Program-made: the position numbers and the translations under genes
The notes under the pieces: generated by a model
Told to the model about the DNA's origin: nothing
What the model saw: only the letters and a program-made list of their open reading frames with translations
Database searches by the model: none
Part shown: one piece after another, positions 44,440 through 52,996 of the stretch
How positions within the stretch are numbered: position 1 is the first letter of the stretch
How the letters are laid out: the number at the start of each line of letters is the position of its first letter
Source: Microvirga flocculans ATCC BAA-817
GTDB taxonomy: Bacteria; Pseudomonadota; Alphaproteobacteria; Rhizobiales; Beijerinckiaceae
Length of the DNA stretch: 64,000 nt
NCBI RefSeq assembly: GCF_000518665.1
Contig: NZ_KI912469.1
Span: 189,376-253,375 of the forward strand
Direction of reading: 5' to 3'

Positions 44440-45993
44440 CTAGCGCACAAGTCTGGCCGCTGCGCTACGGATCCGACGAAGCAAGGAGGGCTGAGGCTTA
44501 GGTTGCTTGGGCGGCTCTTTGGCCTTTTTCGTGCGCGCTTTATCGAGCTTGCTCTTCAAGTCCTGCTGCGATCGTCTCAAATCTGCATTTGCCCCTTTAA
44601 GCTTTACGATCGCGTCCTTCAACTCATGAATGTCACGATGAAGCTTAGCGGCGAAGGCAGATGTCTCGCTCAGATCGCTTGAGAGCTTATCATTCCTGAT
44701 CTGGGAGGCGATGAACCCTTTTTTCCATTCGAGCGCAGTCTGCTCCAAAAGGGCGGGCGTCTCCAGACCATCGCGAGTGAAGATCCCGCATTCGATAAGT
44801 GGATGGGGTACACGGACGACCTTGCTGCCCACACTAACTTGGCTTTCCCAAGCCTCGCGCCGGAAAATGAAGGCGTCAAGGGGGAGGTGTGATTTCAGCT
44901 CCGAAGGCAAGTCCGCTTCAAGGTCCGGCCGGTTGCAAACAAAGATAGCTGAGCCAGCTCGAGCGCTTCTTCCAATTGGCTTGGCTCCGATTTCCTCTGC
45001 AATTGCGGAGGCCCGATCGCCAAAGAGAACAAAATCGGAGTGGGCGGCAGATGCATGTGGACTCCGGTCGAGCGCACTTCTCATGTGCTCAATGAAGTCG
45101 CTGCGGAGTCGATCTCGTGCGTCAACAAAAGCGACATACTCGGAGCTCGTCAGCTGAAGGGTCTTCGAGACGCTCTGAGCCGGTCCGATCTGTTCCTCAT
45201 TACGAATAATTCGGACCCGATCTGCGTAGAGGTAAAGGAGGGTCTGAGACGCGTCGGTTGATGCGTCATCGATAATAAATACCTCATCGGGAGCGATGGT
45301 CTGTTTGAAAATTGAATCCAGGCATTCAATTAGCCGGTGACCACTGTTGCGGTTGTATACCGCGAGCAAGGTCCGGGTTTTGAACAGATCGTGCTTCTCT
45401 GCAAGAAGCAGGCGGGTCAGCCGATGGCGGTCGTCGTCGTTCCCGACGTCGCACGCTAGAGCCCCCTTGAAGCGCTTCGCTACTCCGTCGACGGCGCTCT
45501 GGTCAAAATCACCGTGCGGATAGGCAAACCAGTCTAGGTGCGGGCTCGGGAATGCGGCACGAAGTTCGGCGGATGGCGTCAGCTCGCGATCAAGGTCTTC
45601 ATCCGACAGATTCTGCAGACGCTTATGGGATGCGGTATGCCACTGAACACGCCCACGGTTCGCGGCAAGTAGCTTGAGTTGATCGATGCTTGCGAAGTTA
45701 CAGGGAGGCTCGACATGTTGGTCGAACCCGTTGTCCTGCCCAACGGTGTCTCCGACGACAAACAGCTCAAATGGATAATTCCATTTCTTCAGGATCGGTA
45801 GAGCGTATTCGGCGACATTATCGTAGATACCGTCAAAAGTTATGACGGCGTGGCGAGGGTTTTTGGCATCGTAATCGTCTAGATAAACAACGTCATATGC
45901 CTGGAGTGCAGCCATGTCCCGGTTGAACTTGTCAACGGAAACATACCAATAGCTCTTAATCTCTGGATGTACCTTATGATAGCAGAGGATCAT
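44440..45993 (-). CDS. NodB-like deacetylase fused to family 2 glycosyltransferase
   Basis: 517 aa. Residues 1-200 are a NodB-type polysaccharide deacetylase: MILCYHKV, ITFDG at 51-55 (normally TFDDG, so one metal-site Asp differs), HTASH at 119-123 and YPHG at 158-161. Residues ~205-400 are a GT-A glycosyltransferase (LLAVYNRNSG, EVFIIDDASTDAS). Residues 430-500 form a basic coiled coil ending in a Pro/Lys-rich, Arg-rich tail. The ATG overlaps the stop of the methyltransferase gene (ATGA). Confidence 0.8.
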   Translation of the reverse strand: MILCYHKVHPEIKSYWYVSVDKFNRDMAALQAYDVVYLDDYDAKNPRHAVITFDGIYDNVAEYALPILKKWNYPFELFVVGDTVGQDNGFDQHVEPPCNFASIDQLKLLAANRGRVQWHTASHKRLQNLSDEDLDRELTPSAELRAAFPSPHLDWFAYPHGDFDQSAVDGVAKRFKGALACDVGNDDDRHRLTRLLLAEKHDLFKTRTLLAVYNRNSGHRLIECLDSIFKQTIAPDEVFIIDDASTDASQTLLYLYADRVRIIRNEEQIGPAQSVSKTLQLTSSEYVAFVDARDRLRSDFIEHMRSALDRSPHASAAHSDFVLFGDRASAIAEEIGAKPIGRSARAGSAIFVCNRPDLEADLPSELKSHLPLDAFIFRREAWESQVSVGSKVVRVPHPLIECGIFTRDGLETPALLEQTALEWKKGFIASQIRNDKLSSDLSETSAFAAKLHRDIHELKDAIVKLKGANADLRRSQQDLKSKLDKARTKKAKEPPKQPKPQPSLLRRIRSAAARLVR

Positions 45994-46568
45994 TTCTTGT
46001 GCACCTCAAGCCGATGAATGTAGTTACGGTATGAGTAGAAAGACGTATCCAGCAGAGTGTAGGGAAATCTTGATGTGGTCCATTCATCGATGTGACAGGA
46101 AATAAGGAAGCCATCCTGCTGAAGAAGGTCGTCTACAATCGCGTGTACAAGTGCCGAAGACTGGCCGAGGTATTCCTTGTAAATCACGCCGGTGATGACG
46201 ATCAGGTCGAACTTGCCGAATTTACTTGCAGTCAGATCAAAAAAGCTTGCCACCTCGAACTTGAAGCGGGCTGCATCTGGGCGGGCTGTTGCTTTGCGGT
46301 TAGCTGCGCTGATCGCGCGGCTCGCCAGGTCTATCCCAACGACCTCGCTTCCAGGGAGGTCGAAGGTCACGAACCCGTCGCCACATCCGATGTCCAACGT
46401 CCGTTGCGGCGTCAATGTCGGCAGGACTTCGCTCAGGCGGCGTTTGCGGACTACGTCGTCGGGGGTCGTCTCATAATCCCATGGGTCGTCGCGATCGTAG
46501 AATTCGTCGAGATCAGTAGCGGTTTTCACAGGAGATACCCCGATTTTTGAACCGAGCCCAGCTAACAC
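45990..46568 (-). CDS. NodS-like class I SAM methyltransferase
   Basis: 192 aa. The SAM-binding loop TLDIGCGDGF is near residue 57, VVGIDLAS near 76 and FDLIVITGVIYKEYL near 120. The N-terminal FYDRDDPWDYETTP segment resembles the NodS group of N-methyltransferases acting on glucosamine oligomers. The GTG start at 46568 lacks a spaced ribosome site; a GTG 13 codons later is an alternative. It is first in the three-gene glycan cassette and translationally coupled to the NodB-GT2 fusion. Confidence 0.75.
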   Translation of the reverse strand: MLAGLGSKIGVSPVKTATDLDEFYDRDDPWDYETTPDDVVRKRRLSEVLPTLTPQRTLDIGCGDGFVTFDLPGSEVVGIDLASRAISAANRKATARPDAARFKFEVASFFDLTASKFGKFDLIVITGVIYKEYLGQSSALVHAIVDDLLQQDGFLISCHIDEWTTSRFPYTLLDTSFYSYRNYIHRLEVHKK

Positions 46569-46572
46569 CCTT

Positions 46573-46810
46573 TCAACAGTGATACAATAGTTCCAATTTT
46601 GGCATGTGAACCGCCAGATTATCGAGGATCATCACGTCGCCTGTGTGCAGCGTCGGCGCGAGCTGCGTCTCGATGTAAGCCTCGAACGCTAATCGAGTGA
46701 TCGGACCATCAATCACCCACGGGGCGCTCAGCTCGCTGCACCGCACCCCTGCGATGAACGTGTGGGTTTTCGGGAGCGACATTGTGCGCTGAAAGGCCAG
46801 GGGTGAGGAA
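46573..46810 (-). pseudogene. IS630-family transposase remnant
   Basis: An internal piece of an IS630 DDE domain: THTFIAGVR, WVIDGPITRLAFEAYIE, PTLHTGDVMILDNLAVH, with the second catalytic Asp in LDNL. Both the N-terminal Asp region and the C-terminal Glu region are missing. It lies at the right end of the island, ahead of the glycan cassette, and shows past IS activity. Confidence 0.7.
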
Positions 46811-46870
46811 GATCAGGCGTGTTTACAAGGTGCCAAGAATGCTTTGGAAATTGGCGGACCTTAGAGGTCA

Positions 46871-46881
46871 ATCTTGTAAAC
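46871..46881 (-). repeat. Right 11-base inverted repeat of the island
   Basis: ATCTTGTAAAC, the exact reverse complement of 42458-42468. GTTTACAAG also occurs at 46821-46829 in the other orientation. Confidence 0.45.
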
Positions 46882-46929
46882 TGGGACGAGGTTGAAAGCC
46901 TTGCAGACAAAGACAAAACGGCCCAAGAG

Positions 46930-46957
46930 CCGTTGTTCTACCATTAAACTATCCCCA
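46930..46957 (-). pseudogene. Truncated tRNA-Gln copy (5' half)
   Basis: On the minus strand it reproduces the 5' half of tRNA-Gln (acceptor 5' strand, D-arm) up to the anticodon stem, with one substitution and one base missing. The sequence then turns into an unrelated hairpin ACGGC/GCCGT followed by TTTTG. No anticodon loop or T-arm is present. Same orientation as the intact gene, as expected for an attachment-site duplicate. Confidence 0.7.
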
Positions 46958-47218
46958 CCGAAGCCATTGAAATTCTTTGCCTTTCTGAGCGGGCGAGATG
47001 CGTCCGAGGCAAGAATTGGGCGCCAGCGTCTGTGGTGGCGCTGAGATAGGAGGCTTTTGCGGGCTCGTCAAGCTTTGAAATTGGAACGGCAACGGCTCCG
47101 CCCTGTCCGGAGAGGGCGCGTTACCTCTCCAGACTGAGTTGCTACGGGACAGGCGGATTGATACCAGTGCCGTTGGGACAGATAACGAACAGCGCATCAT
47201 TCAAGGGGAATGGTTTTC

Positions 47219-47827
47219 ATGGCAACGATCAAGCCCAAGCCCGACGGAACCGCCAAGGGAACGTCCGCAGCCGATACGATTACCGGCTCGGGCATTGCCA
47301 ATATATTTGCAGGCTTCGGGGGCAACGACACCCTGGACGGCGCGGGCGGCGCTGACGTGATCGACGGCGGCTCCGGCAACGACAGGATCTATGGCGGCAG
47401 CGGGAACGACATCCTCGGGGGTGATTCCGGCAACGACTGGATCAATGGCGGCGGCGGCGGCGACTTCCTGGTCGGTGGGGCCGGGCGCGATACCCTGACC
47501 GGCGGGAGCGGCAAGGACTTCTTCATCTTCGATACGAAGCCCGCGAAGACGGCCATCGACACCATCGCCGATTTCAGCGTCAGGGACGACACGATCATGC
47601 TCGACAAGGGCATCTTCAAGGTTTCCGCCACGTCGAAGGGCATGATGTCGTCGAGCGCCTTCTGGACCGGCTCCAAGGCTCACGATGCGAATGACCGCAT
47701 CATCTTCAACAAGAGCACGGGCGCTCTTTACTACGATCCGGACGGCACGGGTGCGAAGGCGGCGGTCCAGATCGCCAAGCTCGATAAGGGGCTGAAGCTG
47801 ACCTACAAGGATTTCCTCTTCTTCTGA
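47219..47827 (+). CDS. RTX-type calcium-binding repeat protein
   Basis: 202 aa. Tandem GGXGXDXUX nonapeptides at about residues 30-100 (GGNDTLDG, GGSGNDRIYG, GGAGRDTLTG) form a calcium beta-roll. The C-terminal ~90 residues, with FIFDTKP and IADFS, resemble the secretion-signal region of type I secreted RTX proteins. The ATG at 47219 is chosen because AAGGGG lies ten bases upstream; the ATG nine bases earlier is too close to it. No type I secretion genes are nearby. Probably secreted; target unknown. Confidence 0.8.
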   Translation: MATIKPKPDGTAKGTSAADTITGSGIANIFAGFGGNDTLDGAGGADVIDGGSGNDRIYGGSGNDILGGDSGNDWINGGGGGDFLVGGAGRDTLTGGSGKDFFIFDTKPAKTAIDTIADFSVRDDTIMLDKGIFKVSATSKGMMSSSAFWTGSKAHDANDRIIFNKSTGALYYDPDGTGAKAAVQIAKLDKGLKLTYKDFLFF

Positions 47828-47831
47828 GGGG

Positions 47832-47940
47832 GGAGAGCATTTTTCGGCGAAGTGGATCCGGTTCGCCGTCAAAGATGCGGCACACCCAATAAGAGTGACG
47901 ATTCCATCCCAATGGAAACGGCTTTAGAGAAGCATCGGAT
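47832..47940 (+). repeat. Two-hairpin intergenic repeat, copy B
   Basis: Module 1 (GAGCATTTTTCGGCGAAGTGG...TTCGCCG) starts five bases after the RTX stop. Module 2 is more diverged (a TTCCAT/ATGGAA stem remains) and reaches the stop of the convergent ruvX gene. Same order and orientation relative to the neighbouring 3' ends as copies A and C. Confidence 0.65.
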
Positions 47941-47941
47941 C

Positions 47942-48502
47942 CTACTCGTCCATCGCGCCGCCTTCGGGCGGCGTTTCCATGTCGAGACCTTCCCGGAGTG
48001 TGGCTTCGTCCTGTGCGGCTTCCCGGTCGGCGTCGATCCGCTCGTAGCGGTCGAGCGCGCCTTGCAGGATGTAGGCGGCGGCCATCTTGTCCACCGCGTC
48101 CGCCCGCTTGGCGCGGGAGGCATCCGCGTCGAGCAGCGTGCGGGTCACCACCATGGTGGACATGCGCTCGTCCCAGAACAGCACGGGCAGGGGCAGGAGC
48201 GGCTTGAGATTGCGCACGAAGGCGCGGGTGGCCTGCGAGCGGGGGCCTTCCGAGCCGTCCATGTTGAGCGGCAGGCCGAAGACCAGGCCGCCGACCTCGT
48301 AGCGCCCGACCAGTTCCTTGATGCGCGCCACGTCGGGGGTGAACTTCACCCGCTTGATCGTCTCTAACGGAGTCGCGATCCGCCGCTCCACGTCCGACAG
48401 GGCGAGGCCTATGGTCTTGGTGCCGAGGTCCACGCCCATGAGGCGCGCGCGGGGCGGCAGGCCGTCGATGAAGGCGACCAGTTCGTCGTCATTGGCGATC
48501 AT
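47942..48502 (-). CDS. ruvX: Putative pre-16S rRNA nuclease / Holliday junction resolvase
   Basis: 186 aa, YqgF family. RNase H-like fold: [13 protein letters not shown] with the first catalytic Asp near residue 24, [10 protein letters not shown] near 115, and [12 protein letters not shown] near 140. An acidic C-terminal tail of about 30 residues is extra. A GAGGAGG ribosome site sets the start. Cytoplasmic; a role in 16S rRNA 5' maturation is known for the family. Confidence 0.92.
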   Translation of the reverse strand: MIANDDELVAFIDGLPPRARLMGVDLGTKTIGLALSDVERRIATPLETIKRVKFTPDVARIKELVGRYEVGGLVFGLPLNMDGSEGPRSQATRAFVRNLKPLLPLPVLFWDERMSTMVVTRTLLDADASRAKRADAVDKMAAAYILQGALDRYERIDADREAAQDEATLREGLDMETPPEGGAMDE

Positions 48503-48722
48503 GGAAGCCTCCTCGTGCCGCCTGCGCAACCCTGCCAGTATAGACGAAGTCGCCCGGCGTCGAGAGCGGCGCAGGGCGGGAAGGCCTCGATCGCGGCTTT
48601 TCTCCGGCGCGGTTCGCGGCTATTGCCGTGCCTTTCGAAACCTGAGCCTGTATATGTTCCCCGAGAACGTGGCCTGCTGCGGATTGCGCTCCATATCCGC
48701 AGCCTGAAACGAGGGTTATTCC

Positions 48723-49424
48723 ATGAAAATCACGTGGTTCGGCCATTCCGCCTTCCGGCTCGACTTCGCCGGCAAGGGCGTGCTCATCGATCCGTTCTTC
48801 ACCGGCAATCCCGCCTTTTCCGGCGACAAGGCGAAGATCGCCGAGGGCGTGACCCATATCCTCATCACCCATGGCCACGGCGATCACGTGGGCGACAGCC
48901 TCGACATCGCCAAGACGACGGGCGCCAAGGTGGTGACGAATTTCGACCTCTGCATGTATCTCGCCAAGCAGGGCCTGGAGAACTTCGATACCATGAACAC
49001 GGGCGGCACGACGGACCAGGGCGGATTCACGGTCACCCTGGTGCGGGCCGACCATTCGGCGGGCCTCGTGGAGATGGACGTGAACTTCCCCCTCGGGAAC
49101 GCCAACGGCATCATCGTGAAGGCACCGGGGGAGCCGACAATCTATCACATGGGCGACACGGATATCTTCGGCGACATGGCCCTGATCGCGGAGATCCACA
49201 AGCCGGACGTCGTGATCGTGCCCATCGGCGACCGCTTCACCATGGGTCCCGAGGTCGCGGCGCTGGCGGTCGAGCGCTATTTCGGCAACGCGAAGGCGGC
49301 CATTCCCTGCCACTACGCCTCCTTCCCGCCGCTGGTCCCCAATGCCGACCGCTTCGTGGCGGCCCTGGAGGGCAAGGGCGTTCAGGTCGTGGTGCCGCAC
49401 AAGACCGTAGGCGTGACTGTTTAG
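48723..49424 (+). CDS. UPF0173 metal-dependent hydrolase
   Basis: 233 aa. Metallo-beta-lactamase fold of the UlaG/UPF0173 group: [13 protein letters not shown] start, metal motif [10 protein letters not shown] near residue 44, ADHSAG near 117 and [12 protein letters not shown] near 140. Cytoplasmic; substrate unknown. It is often encoded near gatCAB in Rhizobiales, as here. Confidence 0.9.
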   Translation: MKITWFGHSAFRLDFAGKGVLIDPFFTGNPAFSGDKAKIAEGVTHILITHGHGDHVGDSLDIAKTTGAKVVTNFDLCMYLAKQGLENFDTMNTGGTTDQGGFTVTLVRADHSAGLVEMDVNFPLGNANGIIVKAPGEPTIYHMGDTDIFGDMALIAEIHKPDVVIVPIGDRFTMGPEVAALAVERYFGNAKAAIPCHYASFPPLVPNADRFVAALEGKGVQVVVPHKTVGVTV

Positions 49425-49563
49425 GAAGCCGTCTGAACGCCATCATTCCGGGGCGGCCACAGGCCGAACCCGGAATGACAGAGAGGCCCACATCCGCCGT
49501 TGCCCCCCGGCGCGGGCGGGTGCTATAGCCCGGCCATCGGATTTCCAAGGGGTATGACCATTC

Positions 49564-49851
49564 ATGTCGGTCGATGAGAAAACGGTCCGCCGCATCGCCC
49601 ATCTGGCGCGCATTGCCGTGACGGATGAGGAGGTGCCTCATCTCCAGGGCGAGATCAACGCGATTCTGTCCTTCGTCGAGCAACTGGGCGAGGTGAACGT
49701 GGACGGCGTGGAGCCGATGACCTCCGTCACCCCCATGGTCATGAAGAAGCGCCAGGACGGCGTCACCGACGGCGGCTACCCGGAGAAGATCGTCCAGAAC
49801 GCCCCCGCCACGGAAGACAGCTTCTTCCTGGTGCCGAAGGTGGTCGAGTAA
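49564..49851 (+). CDS. gatC: Asp-tRNA(Asn)/Glu-tRNA(Gln) amidotransferase subunit C
   Basis: 95 aa. Small subunit that holds GatA and GatB together. Typical start [15 protein letters not shown] and central [22 protein letters not shown]. It lies 108 bases ahead of gatA. With a tRNA-Gln in the window, the complex making Gln-tRNA by transamidation is fitting. Confidence 0.95.
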   Translation: MSVDEKTVRRIAHLARIAVTDEEVPHLQGEINAILSFVEQLGEVNVDGVEPMTSVTPMVMKKRQDGVTDGGYPEKIVQNAPATEDSFFLVPKVVE

Positions 49852-49959
49852 GAGCCTGCCGTCCCGGCCAAAGCGCCAGCGCCGGGCTCGTGCGAACCAG
49901 TTTTTTCAAGACGATCCGGGATCGCTGCACGGCGGCGTCCGGGAGACCAGGGTGATCCA

Positions 49960-51474
49960 GTGACCGAACTGACCCATCTCACCATTGCCGAGGCCCGCGA
50001 CGGCCTGAAGGCCAAGTCCTTCTCCGCGACGGAGCTCGCTCAGGCCCATCTCGCCGCCATGGAGAAGGCGCGCGCGCTCAACGCCTATGTGCTCGAGACG
50101 CCGGAACAGGCGCTCGCCATGGCCAAGGCCTCCGACGAGAGGATCGCCAGGGGCGAGGCTGGGGCTCTGGAGGGCATTCCGCTTGGCATCAAGGACCTGT
50201 TCTGCACGGAGGGCGTGACGACGACCGCCGGCTCGAAGATCCTCGGCAACTTCAACCCGCCTTACGAATCCACCGTCACCCGGAACCTCTGGAACGACGG
50301 CGCGGTCATGCTCGGCAAGCTCAACCTGGACGAGTTCGCCATGGGCTCCTCCAACGAGACCAGCGCCTTCGGGCCGGTCGTCTCGCCCTGGCGGCGCCAG
50401 GGCTCGAACGTGAGCGCGGGGGCCTCGGGGGCCATCGAAGGCACCCATCTCGTTCCCGGCGGCTCCTCGGGCGGCTCCGCGGCCGCCGTGGCGGCGCATC
50501 TGTGCCTGGGCGCCACCGCGACCGATACCGGCGGCTCGATCCGCCAGCCCGCGGCCTTCACCGGCACGGTCGGCATCAAGCCGACCTACGGGCGCGTCTC
50601 CCGCTGGGGCACCGTGGCCTTCGCCTCGTCCCTGGACCAGGCGGGCCCCATCGCCCGCACGGTGCGGGACGCGGCCATCATGCTGCGCTCCATGTCCGGC
50701 CCCGACGCCAAGGACACCACCTGCGTGGACTTGCCCGTGCCCGATTTCGAGGCCGCCGTCTCGCGCGGCGTGAAGGGCCTCAAGATCGGCATTCCGAAGG
50801 AGTACCGCGTCGACGGCATGTCGCCCGAGATCGAGAAGCTCTGGCACCAGGGCGCGGAATGGCTGCGCGCTGCGGGCGCCGAGATCGTCGAGGTCTCCCT
50901 GCCGCACACCAAATACGCGCTGCCCGCCTATTACATCGTGGCCCCGGCGGAAGCCTCCTCGAACCTCGCCCGCTACGACGGCGTCCGCTACGGCCTGCGC
51001 GTGCCGGGCAAGGATATCGTGGACATGTACGAGAAGACCCGCGCCGCCGGTTTCGGCCGCGAGGTCAAGCGCCGCGTCATGATCGGCACCTACGTGCTCT
51101 CGGCGGGCTATTACGACGCCTATTACGTGCGGGCGCAGAAGCTGCGCACCCTCATCAAGCGCGACTTCGAGCAGGTCTACGCCCAGGGCATCCACGCGAT
51201 CCTCACCCCCGCCACGCCGTCCTCCGCCTTCGGCATCGGCGAGAAGGGCTCGGGCGATCCGGTCGAGATGTACCTCAACGACATCTTCACGGTGACGGTG
51301 AACATGGCGGGGCTGCCCGGCATCGCCGTTCCGGCCGGGCTCGATTCCCAGGGCCTGCCCCTCGGCCTCCAGCTCATCGGCCGCGCCTTCGACGAGGAGA
51401 CCCTCTTCGCCGCCGGGCAGGCCATCGAGGACGCCGCGGGCCGCATCAAGCTGCCCCAGGCCTGGTGGGCTTGA
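49960..51474 (+). CDS. gatA: Asp-tRNA(Asn)/Glu-tRNA(Gln) amidotransferase subunit A
   Basis: 504 aa. Amidase-signature glutaminase. The catalytic triad is visible: Lys in [10 protein letters not shown], cis-Ser and nucleophilic Ser in the [13 protein letters not shown] region (with [13 protein letters not shown]). Releases ammonia for GatB. Full length. Confidence 0.95.
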   Translation: MTELTHLTIAEARDGLKAKSFSATELAQAHLAAMEKARALNAYVLETPEQALAMAKASDERIARGEAGALEGIPLGIKDLFCTEGVTTTAGSKILGNFNPPYESTVTRNLWNDGAVMLGKLNLDEFAMGSSNETSAFGPVVSPWRRQGSNVSAGASGAIEGTHLVPGGSSGGSAAAVAAHLCLGATATDTGGSIRQPAAFTGTVGIKPTYGRVSRWGTVAFASSLDQAGPIARTVRDAAIMLRSMSGPDAKDTTCVDLPVPDFEAAVSRGVKGLKIGIPKEYRVDGMSPEIEKLWHQGAEWLRAAGAEIVEVSLPHTKYALPAYYIVAPAEASSNLARYDGVRYGLRVPGKDIVDMYEKTRAAGFGREVKRRVMIGTYVLSAGYYDAYYVRAQKLRTLIKRDFEQVYAQGIHAILTPATPSSAFGIGEKGSGDPVEMYLNDIFTVTVNMAGLPGIAVPAGLDSQGLPLGLQLIGRAFDEETLFAAGQAIEDAAGRIKLPQAWWA

Positions 51475-51479
51475 ATCGC

Positions 51480-51779
51480 GTGCCTCCGACCGTTCCCGTC
51501 GTCCATCTCTGGGACTGGCTGCCCGCGGCCTTCGATCCTGTCCTGATCCTCGTCGCCGTCTGGCTCGGCTGGAAGGCCGACCAGTTCGGCAAGGTCATGA
51601 TCGTCGCGCTTGCCGCCTTCGGCGTCTCGGTCTTCGTCTCCTGGATCGTCAGCAGCCTCGGCCTGCCCTGGATCGCGCCAGTGCGGTCCGATGCGCTGAC
51701 GCTCTTCCCCGTCCGGCTGATCGCCGCCATGCTCTGGGCGAGCGGCGCCTACGCATTTCGGCGGGCGGCGAAGGGTTAA
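51480..51779 (+). CDS. Small membrane protein after gatA
   Basis: 99 aa. Three hydrophobic helices (PVLILVAVWLGW, MIVALAAFGVSVFVSWIV, LIAAMLWASGAYAF). A GTG start five bases after the gatA stop is used; a TTG overlapping the gatA stop is possible. No clear ribosome site, so translation may depend on gatA. Function unknown. Its stop overlaps that of the convergent gene. Confidence 0.6.
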   Translation: MPPTVPVVHLWDWLPAAFDPVLILVAVWLGWKADQFGKVMIVALAAFGVSVFVSWIVSSLGLPWIAPVRSDALTLFPVRLIAAMLWASGAYAFRRAAKG

Positions 51780-52303
51780 GTTTCCGCGAGCCCCGCGCCG
51801 GAGCCCGCAGGGTTTCCCAGCGCCGAGGCGATCTCGGCCAGGGTGGCCTTCTCGGCATCGCTGACGGCGACGCCGCCGAAGCCGAGAAAGCCGCCTTCCT
51901 TGCCGGCTTCCGCCGATTTCTGGGCGACGCTCCAGAGCCACGCCTTGAAGGCGGATGCTTCCTCGGGCGCCTTGGCGTCGAGCAGATTCGAGACGGCTCC
52001 CAACTCCTCGATCGCCTTCCGCTTGACGTCGGCGAACGGGCTGCCCTTGAACTGGGCCTGGAAGGACTCGCGCACGGCGTTGCGGGTTTCGGTGTTGCCG
52101 ATATCGTCGGCCACGGCCTTCACGAGAGGCGCCGCCTGCGCATCCTGCTTGGCTTCGAGCAGCGCCCAGCCGCTGGACATGGATTCCTGCAACAGGCTCC
52201 AGAGCCCGCCCGGATCGGCGGCGGTGATCGCCATGCTGGCCACCACGGGGCTGGCCACGAGGCGGGACCATTCTTCGGGGGTGAAGCTCGACTTGTTCGC
52301 CAT
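51776..52303 (-). CDS. Hypothetical helical protein
   Basis: 175 aa. Starts MANKSSFTPEEW with an AGGAG ribosome site. Mostly amphipathic helices; a Gly-rich FLGFGGVAVSDAEK near residue 140. No signal peptide or membrane segment. It resembles uncharacterised Rhizobiales proteins; function unknown. Convergent with the gatA-linked membrane protein. Confidence 0.65.
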   Translation of the reverse strand: MANKSSFTPEEWSRLVASPVVASMAITAADPGGLWSLLQESMSSGWALLEAKQDAQAAPLVKAVADDIGNTETRNAVRESFQAQFKGSPFADVKRKAIEELGAVSNLLDAKAPEEASAFKAWLWSVAQKSAEAGKEGGFLGFGGVAVSDAEKATLAEIASALGNPAGSGAGLAET

Positions 52304-52384
52304 CGCGCGGCTCCTGAGGGTCGGAGGATTCCTCAAGCGTAACCGTCGATGCTCCGCACTGGTTCCCCGCACGGCACCGGATCA

Positions 52385-52419
52385 AAAGAATGGGCCTGAC
52401 CGCAGGGTCAGGCCCATTC
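52385..52419 (-). terminator. Intrinsic terminator of the 109-aa gene
   Basis: A 14-bp near-perfect stem GAATGGGCCTGACC / GGTCAGGCCCATTC with a short loop, followed by TTTT on the minus strand, 28 bases after the stop. Confidence 0.75.
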
Positions 52420-52446
52420 TCGCAGTGTCGACGCGAGACGCTTACG

Positions 52447-52776
52447 TTACTGCGGGTTGGCCGGGGCCGACGGAGTGGCCGGAGCCGAAGGATTGGCCGG
52501 GGCGGCGGGGGCCGCCGGCGAGGAAGGCGTGGTCGGAGTCGCCGGGGCGGTCGAACCGGTGCTCGGCGAGGAGCGTTCGATCTGAGAGCCGGTGCTGCCG
52601 GTCGTGCTGGGCTCTTTGCTGCCGCCGTCATAGAACAGGAAGGCGAGCAGGCCCAGGGCGATAACAAGACCGCCGATCACATAAGCAAGAGTATTCGAGC
52701 TGCGACCGGAGGTATCGTAGACATTCGTCTCGCGATTGTAGACATTGGGTTCGCGATCCATGGGATCCATAGCCAT
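52447..52776 (-). CDS. Single-span membrane protein with Pro/Ala-rich tail
   Basis: 109 aa. A polar N-terminus with repeated REPNVYNRETNVY, one membrane helix (LAYVIGGLVIALGLLAFLFY, residues ~28-47), and a C-terminal ~60 residues of Ser/Thr/Pro/Ala low complexity (PATPTTPSSPAAPAAP), probably periplasmic. An AAGGAG ribosome site decides the start. Function unknown. Confidence 0.7.
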   Translation of the reverse strand: MAMDPMDREPNVYNRETNVYDTSGRSSNTLAYVIGGLVIALGLLAFLFYDGGSKEPSTTGSTGSQIERSSPSTGSTAPATPTTPSSPAAPAAPANPSAPATPSAPANPQ

Positions 52777-52996
52777 TTTGAAGCTCCTTGACCGTTTTAC
52801 CTCCCGAACAACGCCGAATGCGGAGAGCGGTTTCATCGCAGCGTGGCAATTATTTTCGAAATCTGTGCATAAGGTTCGGAACATCTTGAGGATCGATCCG
52901 TCAGTCTGAACATCCGTTCATCTTGAAGGGGGTTGACCCGTTTGGGCGTCGCTCTTACTCCGGGCTGAAACGGCGAGAGATAAAGGCGCGAGGCTC

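Larger units (their letters stand above)
42391..46960. mobile_element. Small tRNA-Gln-associated genomic island (decayed)
   Basis: Bounded by direct copies of the tRNA-Gln 5' half (42391-42419 and 46930-46957, about 26 of 28 bases alike). Just inside are 11-base inverted repeats GTTTACAAGAT (42458-42468) and ATCTTGTAAAC (46871-46881). The interior has lower GC than the flanks, an integrase C-terminal remnant at the tRNA end, a frameshifted LuxR gene, an IS630 remnant and three glycan-type genes. The element can hardly move by itself now. Confidence 0.65.

Noticed and set aside
43440..46568. A true nodulation-factor gene cluster
   Set aside because: No nodA, nodC or nod box is visible, and the glycosyltransferases are ordinary GT2 types with coiled coils; only resemblance of activities is claimed.
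46870..46957. A complete second tRNA-Gln
   Set aside because: Only the 5' half matches; the anticodon loop, variable loop and T-arm do not fold, so it is a fragment.
47230..47560. Short direct repeats that might suggest a CRISPR array
   Set aside because: They are in-frame GGXGXD codon repeats of the RTX protein; no spacer-repeat periodicity and no cas genes.
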